Shown here: positions 35,124 to 43,467 of the stretch, piece by piece | Numbering within the stretch: position 1 is the stretch's first letter | Layout: every line of letters starts with the position of its first letter | DNA from: Melioribacteraceae bacterium | GTDB lineage: Bacteria; Bacteroidota; Ignavibacteria; Ignavibacteriales; Melioribacteraceae | Assembly: GCA_026417375.1 (NCBI GenBank) | Contig: JAOADJ010000013.1 | Location: 1 to 64,000 of the forward strand | Reading direction: 5' to 3' | DNA: 64,000 bases | Notes under the pieces: model-generated | Databases searched by the model: none | What the model was told of the DNA's origin: nothing | What the model saw: only the letters and a program-made list of their open reading frames with translations | Program-made: the position numbers and the translations under genes

Positions 35124-38100
35124 TTATCTAACTTCGTATTTAGGTTGTTTTGGTTCCTGGTATGGTTTTGATTTTAATTCGTCCATAATTATTTCAACAG
35201 CTTTTTCAAGTTGTGGATCAATTCCTTTTGCTAATTTAGAAGGATCATCAATTTGATAAATGTCTGGATCTACACCATGTCCTTCTTTAAACCATTTCCC
35301 ATCAGGATCATACATTCTGAAAGTGGGAACAGTTACACTACCTCCATCAATTAATTGAGGAGTGCCGGTAATACCAATTAATCCGCCCCATGTTCTTGTT
35401 CCAATTAATTTACCTAAACCAGCTTTTCTAAAATAATCTGGAAATGCGTCGCCACCAGAACCACTCCAACCATTGATCAACATTACTTTTGGGCCGAAAT
35501 GAGCAACAGGAGGCCATTGCCAATTTTTTCCATCCCGAACAGCCCAATATGCAAGTGGTTTTCTGTTTAATAATTCAATGAAACGATCGGGTATTTGTCC
35601 TCCATTGTTAAATCTTTCGTCAATTATTAAAGCATCTTTATTGAACTGTGCATAAAACATTCTTACTAATTCATATTGTCCATCAGAAACACCAGTACTT
35701 GGAACATAAATATAACCGACACGACCATTTGTTTTTTCTTCAACATATTTTCTGTTTTGTTCAATCCAATCTAAATTTCTTAATCTTGTTTCTGATGAAA
35801 GTGTTTGAACTATTATTTTTTTTGCACCTTCAAAAGTTGGTTTATCATTAACAGTAAGTTCAATTGTTTTTTCCGCAAGTCCTTCAAAAGCATAGTATGG
35901 TGCTTTTGTAATATCGAGTGGTTCATCATTTACTGCCAAGATGTAATCACCTGTTTTTATTTTTAATCCTGGTTGTAAAAGTGGTGAACGTATTTCTGTA
36001 TCCCACACAGCACCATTTATAATTTTTTTAATTCTATAAAATCCATTTGCAATTTCCCAGTCAATACCAAGATAACCTATGTTTCTTTGTTCAGCTTCTT
36101 CTGTATCGCCGCCACTTCTGTATGTGTGAGAAGCATTGAGTTCAGAAATCAATTCGCCAAGTATGTAATTTAAATCCCATCGGGTTACACAATAATCAAC
36201 CAGTTTACCGTAACGTTCTTTCATTTCTTTCCAATCAACACCATGCATGTTTTTGTCATAAAAGAAATCTCTTTCGAATCTCCAGACATCATTAAAAATT
36301 TGTTTCCATTCTTCTTTTGGATTAACAGTCATTTCCATCATTGAAGTTGGAATTTTTTTATCAAGTTTTTGATTTTCCGCAATATCAACAATTGAATAAT
36401 TTCCATTTGAAGCAACAAGAATTTTCTTTCCATCTGCGGATACCTGATATGAGTTTGCATCATCAACTATTTTTTTCTCTTCTCTTTTTTCTAAATCATA
36501 AAAATATATTGGTCTGTTCCTTTCTGAAGAGCAACTATTTGGTAAACGGTGAAATATTAATTTACCGGATACAGCAGATAGTCGTGCATAATTTCCATTT
36601 TGTGGTGGAAGTATTACAACACGGTTTTCAAAATTTTTGAAATCGATAATTGTTTCTTTTTGTTTGTCATTTTTCTTTTCATCTTTAGCTGTTTCTTTTT
36701 TGGAATCATCTTTTTTGGGATCTTCCTTTTTTATTTCATCTTTTTTAATTGAAGTTGTATCATTCTTAGGAGCAAGTGGTGAAGTTATATTTTCATTCAA
36801 AGTAACTAATGCTAATTTAGTTGCATTTGCATAAACAAACGAATTGTCAAAATCGCTGTAAATTGGAGAAAAGTTTCTATCTGTTAAGAAATAAAGATAT
36901 TTACCATCAGGATCGAAAACGGGTTCAGTATCTTTATAAAATCCTGAAGTTGCTTGTGTAACTTTTTGTTCTTTAACATCATAAATAAAAATTGCACTAC
37001 TTCTGTTTTCAAGATCATTTTGATAAGCTAACCAGCGGCTATCTGATGACCAGCTTGGTTTAAATGAATCTAAATTTCCTTGATACCAATATTTACCTTT
37101 ATCAACATTATATATTTTATTTTTTTCTAAATCATAAATTTTAATTTCCATTGCTTTATCAACAAAAGCAATCATTTTGCTATTCGGAGACCAATATAAA
37201 TTATACCGATAACCTTCACCAAGAGATGTTAATATTTTTTCTTCATTTTGTTTTTCTAAGTCCCGGATTGTAAGTTCATATTCACCGGATTTATCAGACC
37301 AATATGCTATAAATTTTCCATTTGGTGACCAGGATGGATAACGTTCTGCAACACCAGAAGATTTTGTTAAATTTATTACTGCACCATTTTCTGCAGGAAG
37401 ATTAAATAATTCACCACGAGCTTCAAATATTGCACGTTTTCCATCGGGTGATATTGAAAAACCCTGTATCAGGTTCGAAACCTTTTCAACTTGTGGTAAT
37501 AATGTAATTGCATCAGTTATTACATTAACTTTTACTTCGCGATATTTTTCATCATTAAGATTTAGTAAAAATAATTTTCCACCAGCTTCAAAAACAATTT
37601 CATTTGGTCCAAGTGAAGGAAAATGAATATCATAATCTGTGAATTTTGTTATTTGTTTTAATTCTTTTGTGTCAAGGTTATATGACCAGATATTCATTCT
37701 GATTTCAGGACCACGATCAGATAAAAAATAAATCTTTCTTCCGCTCCACATTGGCAATTCATCACCAGCAGGATTTTCGATGATATAATCAACAGTCAAT
37801 TTATTTAAATCAAACAACCAAATATCTGCAGCATCACCACCACGATAGCGTTTCCATGTTCTGAATGATTCTGTTTTATTTGAGTAAACAATTTGTTTCC
37901 CATCCGGAGAAAGAGAAGCATGTTCACCATAAGGAACAGGAAGTTTTTCAGGTAATCCACCATTTGAAGAAACTTTGTAGAACTGACTAAATCTTTGTTT
38001 TCCGCTTTCAGCAGAAGAAGCAAATAAAATATTTTTTCCATCCGGATACCAATCAATTATTCTATCCGGCATTCCATGATTTGTAATTCTTTTAGGAATT

Positions 38101-38390
38101 CCTCCAGTAGTTGGAATAACATAAACATCAGTATTTCCATTATAATTTCCACTAAAAGCTATTTGAGAACCGTCTGGCGAAAATTTAGGAAAAACTTCCT
38201 GCCCCTTTGGTGAGCTTAACTTATAAGCTGTTCCTCCTTCTTTTTGAACAATCCATAAATCTCCGGCATATGAAAATACAATATGAGTTTTGGAAACATC
38301 TGGATATTGAAGCATACGGGCATCAATTTGTGCAAAAAGATTTACACTAAATGATAAAATTAAGATTGAAATAATTGCAAGATTTTTCAT
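35124..38390 (-). CDS. Tricorn-like secreted protease (beta-propeller, PDZ, S41 peptidase)
   Basis: This 1088-aa protein has a signal peptide (ISILILSFSVNLFAQ). A TolB/WD40-like propeller covers about residues 25-540 with repeated SPDGKxIxF blades. A Lys/Asp-rich linker is at 545-590, then a second beta region, and a core with the catalytic-type His segment ELNASHTYRSGGD near 755. A PDZ domain follows (GLKIKTGDYILAVND). The S41 peptidase domain has RFNNGGQIPD and the nucleophile-serine segment INGWSGSGGDAFP near 995. Tricorn-type proteases degrade peptides; the signal peptide places this one outside the cytoplasm. Confidence 0.9.
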   Translation of the reverse strand: MKNLAIISILILSFSVNLFAQIDARMLQYPDVSKTHIVFSYAGDLWIVQKEGGTAYKLSSPKGQEVFPKFSPDGSQIAFSGNYNGNTDVYVIPTTGGIPKRITNHGMPDRIIDWYPDGKNILFASSAESGKQRFSQFYKVSSNGGLPEKLPVPYGEHASLSPDGKQIVYSNKTESFRTWKRYRGGDAADIWLFDLNKLTVDYIIENPAGDELPMWSGRKIYFLSDRGPEIRMNIWSYNLDTKELKQITKFTDYDIHFPSLGPNEIVFEAGGKLFLLNLNDEKYREVKVNVITDAITLLPQVEKVSNLIQGFSISPDGKRAIFEARGELFNLPAENGAVINLTKSSGVAERYPSWSPNGKFIAYWSDKSGEYELTIRDLEKQNEEKILTSLGEGYRYNLYWSPNSKMIAFVDKAMEIKIYDLEKNKIYNVDKGKYWYQGNLDSFKPSWSSDSRWLAYQNDLENRSSAIFIYDVKEQKVTQATSGFYKDTEPVFDPDGKYLYFLTDRNFSPIYSDFDNSFVYANATKLALVTLNENITSPLAPKNDTTSIKKDEIKKEDPKKDDSKKETAKDEKKNDKQKETIIDFKNFENRVVILPPQNGNYARLSAVSGKLIFHRLPNSCSSERNRPIYFYDLEKREEKKIVDDANSYQVSADGKKILVASNGNYSIVDIAENQKLDKKIPTSMMEMTVNPKEEWKQIFNDVWRFERDFFYDKNMHGVDWKEMKERYGKLVDYCVTRWDLNYILGELISELNASHTYRSGGDTEEAEQRNIGYLGIDWEIANGFYRIKKIINGAVWDTEIRSPLLQPGLKIKTGDYILAVNDEPLDITKAPYYAFEGLAEKTIELTVNDKPTFEGAKKIIVQTLSSETRLRNLDWIEQNRKYVEEKTNGRVGYIYVPSTGVSDGQYELVRMFYAQFNKDALIIDERFNNGGQIPDRFIELLNRKPLAYWAVRDGKNWQWPPVAHFGPKVMLINGWSGSGGDAFPDYFRKAGLGKLIGTRTWGGLIGITGTPQLIDGGSVTVPTFRMYDPDGKWFKEGHGVDPDIYQIDDPSKLAKGIDPQLEKAVEIIMDELKSKPYQEPKQPKYEVR

Positions 38391-38517
38391 AATACTCCTA
38401 TGAAAGTTATATTTTACATATAAAATATTGATTTGTTCTTTTGGTTCAAAAATTTAATAATAATTTATTTTGATTATTAATTCAGACGATATAGAAAGGA
38501 TAAAGTTGAATGTATAA

Positions 38518-38558
38518 AACAGAATATCACTAATTTTTTAAATTAATGATATTCTGTT
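38518..38558 (-). terminator. Rho-independent terminator of the NifX-like/DUF134 operon
   Basis: AACAGAATATCA (38518-38529) and TGATATTCTGTT (38547-38558) form a perfect 12-bp stem with further AT pairing inside the loop. On the minus strand the stem is followed by TTTTATAC. It lies 16 bases past the stop codon of the NifX-like gene. Confidence 0.75.
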
Positions 38559-38573
38559 AATTAAATTGATAAA

Positions 38574-38951
38574 TTAATGGTGGGAATGACAAGTAGCACT
38601 TTCATTTATTATAAGTTCACCTTTACAAAATTTAATTGCTGCCAAATCTGCATTTATTTCATTTGTAAAAACCACATCGATGTTATTTTGTTTTAAATCT
38701 TCAATTATTCGCCAACCTGCAGATTGACATATTAAATGTGAACAATCTTTAAGTGCATTAATTAAATTTTTATGTGAATGTCCATGCTCATGATTATTAT
38801 GATGCGAATGAGAATGATTAGTTAAATTATTTTCTAATTCAATTTTGTTTATGATATTTTCATTCTCAATATCATAAATTATAAATCCTTTACATCTGCC
38901 TATATGCCCGGTTACAGTTGAATAATCATTTGTAGCAACAGCAATTTTCAT
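38574..38951 (-). CDS. NifX/NifB-type dinitrogenase-cofactor-domain protein, His-rich
   Basis: This 125-aa protein begins with the family start MKIAVATNDYSTVTGHIGRC. It shows CKGFIIYDIENE and the CQSAGWRIIEDLKQNNIDVVF segment of the ribonuclease-H-like NifX/MTH1175 fold. It has two histidine clusters: HSHSHHNNHEHGHSH near residues 46-60 and CHSHH at the extreme C-terminus. These imply metal binding (Ni, Zn or Fe). Its Shine-Dalgarno (AAGGAG) lies inside the last codons of the DUF134 gene, one base upstream, so the two are translationally linked. A role in nitrogenase itself is not supported by any nearby nif gene. Confidence 0.85.
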   Translation of the reverse strand: MKIAVATNDYSTVTGHIGRCKGFIIYDIENENIINKIELENNLTNHSHSHHNNHEHGHSHKNLINALKDCSHLICQSAGWRIIEDLKQNNIDVVFTNEINADLAAIKFCKGELIINESATCHSHH

Positions 38952-38952
38952 T

Positions 38953-39246
38953 TTATTTCTCCTTATTATTTAATAATTCAATTTGTATTGCTTTTCCATT
39001 TAAGATTGCATCTGAAACTATAAATCTTGCATTCTCTAAAATTCTTCCGAAAGTAGCCCGACTAATTTTCATATGTGCTGCTGAATCTTCATGGCTTAGC
39101 TTTTCAAAATCTGCTAATCTAAGAGACTCTAATTCATCATAATTCAAAATATTAATTTGAAGTTGATGAATTGGTATTCCTTTCGGCTTAAAATAATTTG
39201 CCTTTGGTTTACAACAGATATGTCTATGTTTTTTTGGTCTTGGCAT
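38953..39246 (-). CDS. DUF134-family predicted DNA-binding regulator
   Basis: The protein is 97 aa from the ATG at 39246 (MPRPKKHRHICCKPKAN), the usual DUF134 N-terminus with conserved Pro, Lys and Cys residues. A C-terminal sigma-like helix-turn-helix follows (ELESLRLADFEKLSHEDSAAHM, then ISRATFGRILENARF). A longer frame starting at 39273 would begin inside a palindrome and is rejected. DUF134 genes are often next to NifX-like genes, as here. The perfect palindrome just upstream is the obvious candidate for its own binding site. Confidence 0.85.
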   Translation of the reverse strand: MPRPKKHRHICCKPKANYFKPKGIPIHQLQINILNYDELESLRLADFEKLSHEDSAAHMKISRATFGRILENARFIVSDAILNGKAIQIELLNNKEK

Positions 39247-39257
39247 AATTAATAATA

Positions 39258-39273
39258 ATGAGCATATGCTCAT
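39258..39273 (-). promoter_or_regulatory. Perfect 16-bp palindromic operator candidate
   Basis: ATGAGCATATGCTCAT is a perfect 16-bp palindrome, 11 bases before the DUF134 start codon. It sits 2 bases past the -7 element, so it covers the expected transcription start. It is likely bound by the DUF134 protein as a dimer. Confidence 0.65.
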
Positions 39274-39275
39274 AA

Positions 39276-39305
39276 CAAAAATAAAAAAATATTTTTTAAA
39301 ACAAA
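39276..39305 (-). promoter_or_regulatory. Promoter of the DUF134/NifX-like operon
   Basis: On the minus strand TTTG (39302-39305), an 18-base spacer and TATTTTTG (39276-39283) match the Bacteroidota TTTG / TAnnTTTG promoter form. The palindrome at 39258-39273 follows directly. Confidence 0.5.
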
Positions 39306-39331
39306 AAACGCAGATTATAAAATCTGCGTTT
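39306..39331 (-). terminator. Rho-independent terminator of the duplicated helical protein gene
   Basis: AAACGCAGATT (39306-39316) and AATCTGCGTTT (39321-39331) form a perfect 11-bp stem with an ATAA loop. On the minus strand TTTTGTTTT follows. It lies 27 bases past the stop codon of the upstream gene, and its 3' T-run overlaps the DUF134 promoter. Confidence 0.85.
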
Positions 39332-39358
39332 ATAAATTTTATAAATAAAAAATTTCTG

Positions 39359-40063
39359 TTAGTTAAATATTTTTTCTAATTGTTCATATTTATGATGCAT
39401 TTTATCAACTGCTTTGTTAATTGAATTTTTATCTTTTCCTTTATTTACTGTTTCAGTTAATTCAACAACAGATTGTTTCAACTCATTAGCAGCAGATAAA
39501 AACATTTCCTGTTTTGATTCCAATCTTTTTGAAAGTTTTGCTTTTGTTAGTGCCTCGGCTTTTTTGTTTAAATTTTCTAAAAGAGATTTAATTTTATCGT
39601 AATTAAATTCCGGCATGTAATAGTGATAAATCATATATAAATCCTGATGGAACTCATCCATTTCTTTTACCATAGGTTTAATAACACGAACTAAAGCTTC
39701 GTAATCAGAGTGTAATTTTTCAGCTGCGTCAAGAAATGCTTTTGAATCATTTTCATTGGAAGCTTTTTTGTAAGCTTCTACACTTTCAGAAAATTTTTTT
39801 AATCCTTCTTCCCATTTAGTTTTCTTTTCTCTTAATATACCGGGAAGTTTTGCAGATTTAATTTTTTCAAATCCTTTTTCAACATCCGGAAGTAACGATT
39901 TTAACATTTCAACATTTTTTTCTGGCCATGCAGTATGCCATATTTGATAAATAACATCATGAAACTCTGTAAGTTCTTTAACTTCCGATTTTACTTCATG
40001 ATTATCTTGGCCATATAAATTAAATGATAATGATATTAAAATTAACATTAATACTTTTTTCAT
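39359..40063 (-). CDS. Secreted helical protein with an internal duplication and a repeated His triad
   Basis: This 234-aa protein has a signal peptide (LMLILISLSFNLYGQ). I do not recognise the family. Residues 34-128 and 138-233 are two copies of one helical domain, offset by 104. Each has FH then H eight residues later (H35 and H43; H139 and H147), a K(S)LLxxLxK segment, a helical EK-rich stretch, and a closing LHSDYEAL or MHHKYEQL. The triads H35/H43/H118 and H139/H147/H223 are conserved in position between copies, which suggests metal or haem binding. It has its own terminator. Confidence 0.7.
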   Translation of the reverse strand: MKKVLMLILISLSFNLYGQDNHEVKSEVKELTEFHDVIYQIWHTAWPEKNVEMLKSLLPDVEKGFEKIKSAKLPGILREKKTKWEEGLKKFSESVEAYKKASNENDSKAFLDAAEKLHSDYEALVRVIKPMVKEMDEFHQDLYMIYHYYMPEFNYDKIKSLLENLNKKAEALTKAKLSKRLESKQEMFLSAANELKQSVVELTETVNKGKDKNSINKAVDKMHHKYEQLEKIFN

Positions 40064-40086
40064 TTTTCACCTCAAATTTGATAGCT

Positions 40087-40094
40087 CAAATATA
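40087..40094 (-). promoter_or_regulatory. Candidate -7 element before the helical protein gene
   Basis: The minus strand reads TATATTTG, a perfect TAnnTTTG match, 24 bases upstream of the ATG at 40063. The matching -33 TTTG is not at the usual distance. Confidence 0.35.
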
Positions 40095-40195
40095 TAAATA
40101 GATATTATTAAATTGATTTCAAAAAAGTAAAAATATTTTATAGTTAATAATTCAGAAACTTTATATATTAAATAAGTAAGCTGGAGATTTAGTTG

Positions 40196-40702
40196 ATGAA
40201 AAATATTATCAAAATAATTCCCGTTTTGATTCTGTTTATAAGTCTTTCATGCAATAAAGGAATAGAACCTGGTGAGCCGACCGGACCATTTGGCTTTAGC
40301 GGAAAGGTTACTTTCGTTGGTAAGTGGCCAGCGGGAATAAAAAGAACCCACATTGTTGTTTTTAAAAATGAAATTAAAAAAGTGGAAGACTTTTTTAACT
40401 ACTTCAGTTTTATTGTTGATTCAATTCCAAATGGCGCTAAAGAATTCAAATATAATTCCATTGATAATCCATTTAATCCAAATATAAAATTAACACCGGG
40501 TATTTATTCTTATGTTGTAGTTGCTCAATCTAAAACTCCTGAAATAACTTTAATAAGAAGTGATTGGAATGTAGTGGGCGTTTATTGTATAAATGGTGAT
40601 CAAAATAAGCCCAAACCATTGATTATAAATCAAGGGCAAATTACCACTGATGTAAATATCACTGTTGATTTTAATAATCCACCTCCACAACCTCCAATGT
40701 AA
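40196..40702 (+). CDS. Small lipoprotein of unknown function
   Basis: The protein is 168 aa from the ATG at 40196, with GGAG upstream; a TTG one codon earlier is unlikely. The N-terminus ends in a lipobox (FISLSC) with the lipidated Cys at position 19. A beta-rich body follows (FSGKVTFVGKWPAG, GIYSYVVVAQSK) and a Pro-rich C-terminus (PPPQPPM). I recognise no family. The gene ends 9 bases before a TonB receptor gene, suggesting a surface or periplasmic accessory role in uptake. Confidence 0.75.
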   Translation: MKNIIKIIPVLILFISLSCNKGIEPGEPTGPFGFSGKVTFVGKWPAGIKRTHIVVFKNEIKKVEDFFNYFSFIVDSIPNGAKEFKYNSIDNPFNPNIKLTPGIYSYVVVAQSKTPEITLIRSDWNVVGVYCINGDQNKPKPLIINQGQITTDVNITVDFNNPPPQPPM

Positions 40703-40711
40703 TTAGGAGAA

Positions 40712-42880
40712 ATGAAAATGAAATTTTTGATAAAATTTATTTTAGTTTACTTTTTTATTGTTTCTATAAATTATTCTCAAAATACATTTAAAGGAAAAAT
40801 TATTAATCAAAAGGGGGAACCGGTTTTAGGTGCATCTGTAATTGTTCTTGGATCATCATCAGGAACTTCTGCAGATGAAAACGGATTTTTTGTTTTGTCA
40901 AATATCAAAGAAAATATTATTGATATTCAGATAAGTGCTGTAGGTTATGAAAAACGAATTATAAAAAATGTTCAACCGCAAAAACAGATTAATGTTATCT
41001 TAAATGAAATATCAATTTTAACAAATCAAATAGTTGTAACGGCAGGAAAATTTGAACAAAATATTCAGGATTTAACAGTAAGTACAGTTGTTCTTTCACC
41101 GGAAATAATAAAGAAAAAAAATTATATAACATTAGATGAATTACTTAGAAACATTGCCGGGATACAAATGAATCTTGAACAAGTTAGTATCCGTGGTTCA
41201 AGTGGTTATAGTAAAGGTGCAGGGGCAAGAGTTTTAGTTGCAATAAATGGTTTGCCAATTTATTCGGGTGATAATGGTGATATAGTTTGGGAAATGATTC
41301 CTACAAATGATATTGATAGAATTGAAATAATTAAAGGTCCGGCAAGTTCACTTTATGGCTCATCGGCTATTGGTGGAGTTATTAATATTATAACCAAAAC
41401 CAATACAAAAAATGCTTTAACAAATTTTAGAAATTATATCGGCTTCTATGATAAACCAGCTTACGAAGTTTGGGATTGGAGCAAATCATATAGAAAATTT
41501 TTTGGAACAGAGTTAACACATTCTAATTCATCAGATAAACTGGGATATACTTTTTCAATCAAAAAATTTGATAACGATAGTTATAGACAAAGTGATTTTT
41601 ATAAAAGAATTCTTGGATATACTAAATTAAATTATAATTTCAATGAAAATGATAACATAACTTTCTTTGCAAATTATTTAAATCAAAACAGAGGAAATTT
41701 TCTTTACTGGAAAGATTCCAGAAATGCACTTGTTCCTAAAGATGAAGAAAATGGAAACACTGTAAAATCAAATAGATTGTTTACAGGGATAGTTTATCAT
41801 AATGTTTTTGATAATAATCTATCAGCTGATTTTAAAGCTAGTTATTACAAAACAAAATTTACAGGCTATGGAGTTGAAATAACAACTTCAACTGCAGATT
41901 TATTTAGAACAGAGGCAATAGCAAATTATAAGTATAATGATAAAATGTTTTTCACTGGAGGTATTGAATTTTCTACTGCAAATATTTCGTCGAACATATT
42001 TAAAAATCCTTCGTTTTATGGTGGAGCTGGATATTTTCAATTAGAATTTCATCAGATAAAAAATTTGATTGCAACATTTGGGACAAGATTTGATTTAATG
42101 AAACTTGATACTCTTAATGTAAAAAGTGCAATTACTCCAAGATTAGGATTAAACTATAAGATTGACAATAATTTAGTTTTAAGAAGTTCTATTGGTACAG
42201 GTTTCCGCGCCCCAACTCCTTCAGAGGTTTTTACTACAGCGGGTGTTGGTGGTGGTGTTGATGTAATTGAAAATCCTAATTTAACATACGAAACAAGTTT
42301 GTCGTTCGAAACAGGATTGAATTATTCAGTTTCAAATCAATATTTACTCGACGCAGCATTTTATCAAACAGATTACAATAATTTTATTGAACCCAATCTT
42401 ACAAAAGAAGGTGATATACAATTTATCAATTTACCGAAAGCAAGAATTCAAGGATTTGAATTTTTATTTGATTGGAAAATTACTGATGAATTAAAAATTA
42501 ATGGTGGTTATAATTATATGTGGGCAAGAGATTTGAACAAAAAAATTGCAATGAAATATCGTCCTAAAAATTCTTTTAACTTTTCTGCAAGATATACACC
42601 ATCACAATTTGAATTTGGAATAGATTACAGATTTTCAAGTAAAGTAGAAGAAATAGATAATGCATTGGTTCAGCCACCATTAGCATTAGTTACAGATGGA
42701 GAAAAAAGAGTACCTGTTTTTGTTACGGATTTATTATTTGGTTACAACTTTTTTATTATGAATATTCCAACAAAAATATTTTTTAATGTAAAGAATTTAT
42801 TAAACTATAATTACGTTGAATTTATTGGAAATATTGCTCCGATAAGAAATTTCACATTATCACTTGAATTTTATTTTTAA
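40712..42880 (+). CDS. TonB-dependent receptor (BtuB/siderophore-receptor-like)
   Basis: This 722-aa protein has a signal peptide, then a CarboxypepD_reg-like domain at about 22-100 (GKIINQKGEPVLGASVIV, SADENGFFVLSNI). A clear plug follows (LDELLRNIAGIQMN, VSIRGSSGYSKGAGARV, IEIIKGPASSLYGSSAIGG, VINIITK). The barrel contains GTGFRAPTPSEVF and ends with SLEFYF. The plug resembles cobalamin, haem or siderophore receptors more than Sus-type receptors. A second ATG at 40718 could serve as the start. It is co-transcribed with the upstream lipoprotein gene. Confidence 0.9.
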   Translation: MKMKFLIKFILVYFFIVSINYSQNTFKGKIINQKGEPVLGASVIVLGSSSGTSADENGFFVLSNIKENIIDIQISAVGYEKRIIKNVQPQKQINVILNEISILTNQIVVTAGKFEQNIQDLTVSTVVLSPEIIKKKNYITLDELLRNIAGIQMNLEQVSIRGSSGYSKGAGARVLVAINGLPIYSGDNGDIVWEMIPTNDIDRIEIIKGPASSLYGSSAIGGVINIITKTNTKNALTNFRNYIGFYDKPAYEVWDWSKSYRKFFGTELTHSNSSDKLGYTFSIKKFDNDSYRQSDFYKRILGYTKLNYNFNENDNITFFANYLNQNRGNFLYWKDSRNALVPKDEENGNTVKSNRLFTGIVYHNVFDNNLSADFKASYYKTKFTGYGVEITTSTADLFRTEAIANYKYNDKMFFTGGIEFSTANISSNIFKNPSFYGGAGYFQLEFHQIKNLIATFGTRFDLMKLDTLNVKSAITPRLGLNYKIDNNLVLRSSIGTGFRAPTPSEVFTTAGVGGGVDVIENPNLTYETSLSFETGLNYSVSNQYLLDAAFYQTDYNNFIEPNLTKEGDIQFINLPKARIQGFEFLFDWKITDELKINGGYNYMWARDLNKKIAMKYRPKNSFNFSARYTPSQFEFGIDYRFSSKVEEIDNALVQPPLALVTDGEKRVPVFVTDLLFGYNFFIMNIPTKIFFNVKNLLNYNYVEFIGNIAPIRNFTLSLEFYF

Positions 42881-42889
42881 TGAGGAACT

Positions 42890-43222
42890 ATGGATTATTT
42901 AAATGAAATTTCAGCAGCAGTTACAATTTGTGACGAACAAGGAACTATAACATATATGAATAAAAAAGCTGCTGAATCATTCAAAGATGAAGGTGGTTAC
43001 AATTTAATAGGTCAAAGTTTATTAGCTTGCCATTCGAATGAATCAAATGAAAAAATTAAAACGTTGCTATCAGAAGAAAAAAACAATGCTTACACAATTG
43101 AAAAAAATGGAATTAAAAAATTTATTTATCAAACTCCTTTTTATGAAAATAAAAAATTGAAAGGGCTAATTGAATTTTCAATAGAAATTCCTTTAGAGTT
43201 ACCACATTTTAAAAGAGATTAA
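42890..43222 (+). CDS. Stand-alone PAS-domain protein
   Basis: This 110-aa protein is one PAS fold. It starts MDYLNEISAAVTICDEQGTITYMNKKAA, split here as AAVTICDEQGTITYMN and KKAAESF, and continues LIGQSLLACHSNESNEKI. The second half is beta-rich (KFIYQTPFY, LKGLIEFSIEI). No output domain is fused. The ACHSNES segment with Cys-His could bind a cofactor such as haem. It may be a soluble signal or redox sensor acting with a separate partner. It is spaced 9 bases after the TonB receptor gene and 2 bases before DUF2905. Confidence 0.75.
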   Translation: MDYLNEISAAVTICDEQGTITYMNKKAAESFKDEGGYNLIGQSLLACHSNESNEKIKTLLSEEKNNAYTIEKNGIKKFIYQTPFYENKKLKGLIEFSIEIPLELPHFKRD

Positions 43223-43224
43223 TT

Positions 43225-43446
43225 ATGAATGAATTACAACCATTAGGAAAACTTTTAATATTTGGAGGAGTTTTACTTTTAGTTGTAGGATTAATATTTA
43301 CCTTCTGGGATAAAATTCCTTTTATAGGTAAACTACCTGGTGATATAGTTTGGAAAGGAAAAAATTTTACATTTTATTTTCCAATTGTGACTTCAATATT
43401 AATTAGTCTTATTATTTCAATCATTCTTTATTTCTTCCGCAAATAA
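43225..43446 (+). CDS. DUF2905-family small membrane protein
   Basis: This 73-aa protein has two membrane helices. The family core LGKLLIFGGVLLLVVGL and the loop DKIPFIGKLPGDI, then WKGKNFTFYFP, are characteristic. Function unknown. It lies in the operon between the PAS protein and the purine permease genes. Confidence 0.88.
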   Translation: MNELQPLGKLLIFGGVLLLVVGLIFTFWDKIPFIGKLPGDIVWKGKNFTFYFPIVTSILISLIISIILYFFRK

Positions 43447-43467
43447 AAATAAAATTTTGAGAAGAAG

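Noticed and set aside
35056-35256. 66-codon plus-strand frame over the structured intergenic element
   Set aside because: It consists of hairpin sequence plus the antisense of the tricorn-like gene; it has no ribosome site or protein-like composition.
36637-36834. Ser/Phe-rich plus-strand frame inside the tricorn-like gene
   Set aside because: It is the antisense of the Lys/Asp-rich linker, a typical shadow frame.
38574-38951. Calling the NifX-like protein a nitrogenase cofactor gene
   Set aside because: The domain is widespread outside nitrogen fixation and no nif gene is nearby.
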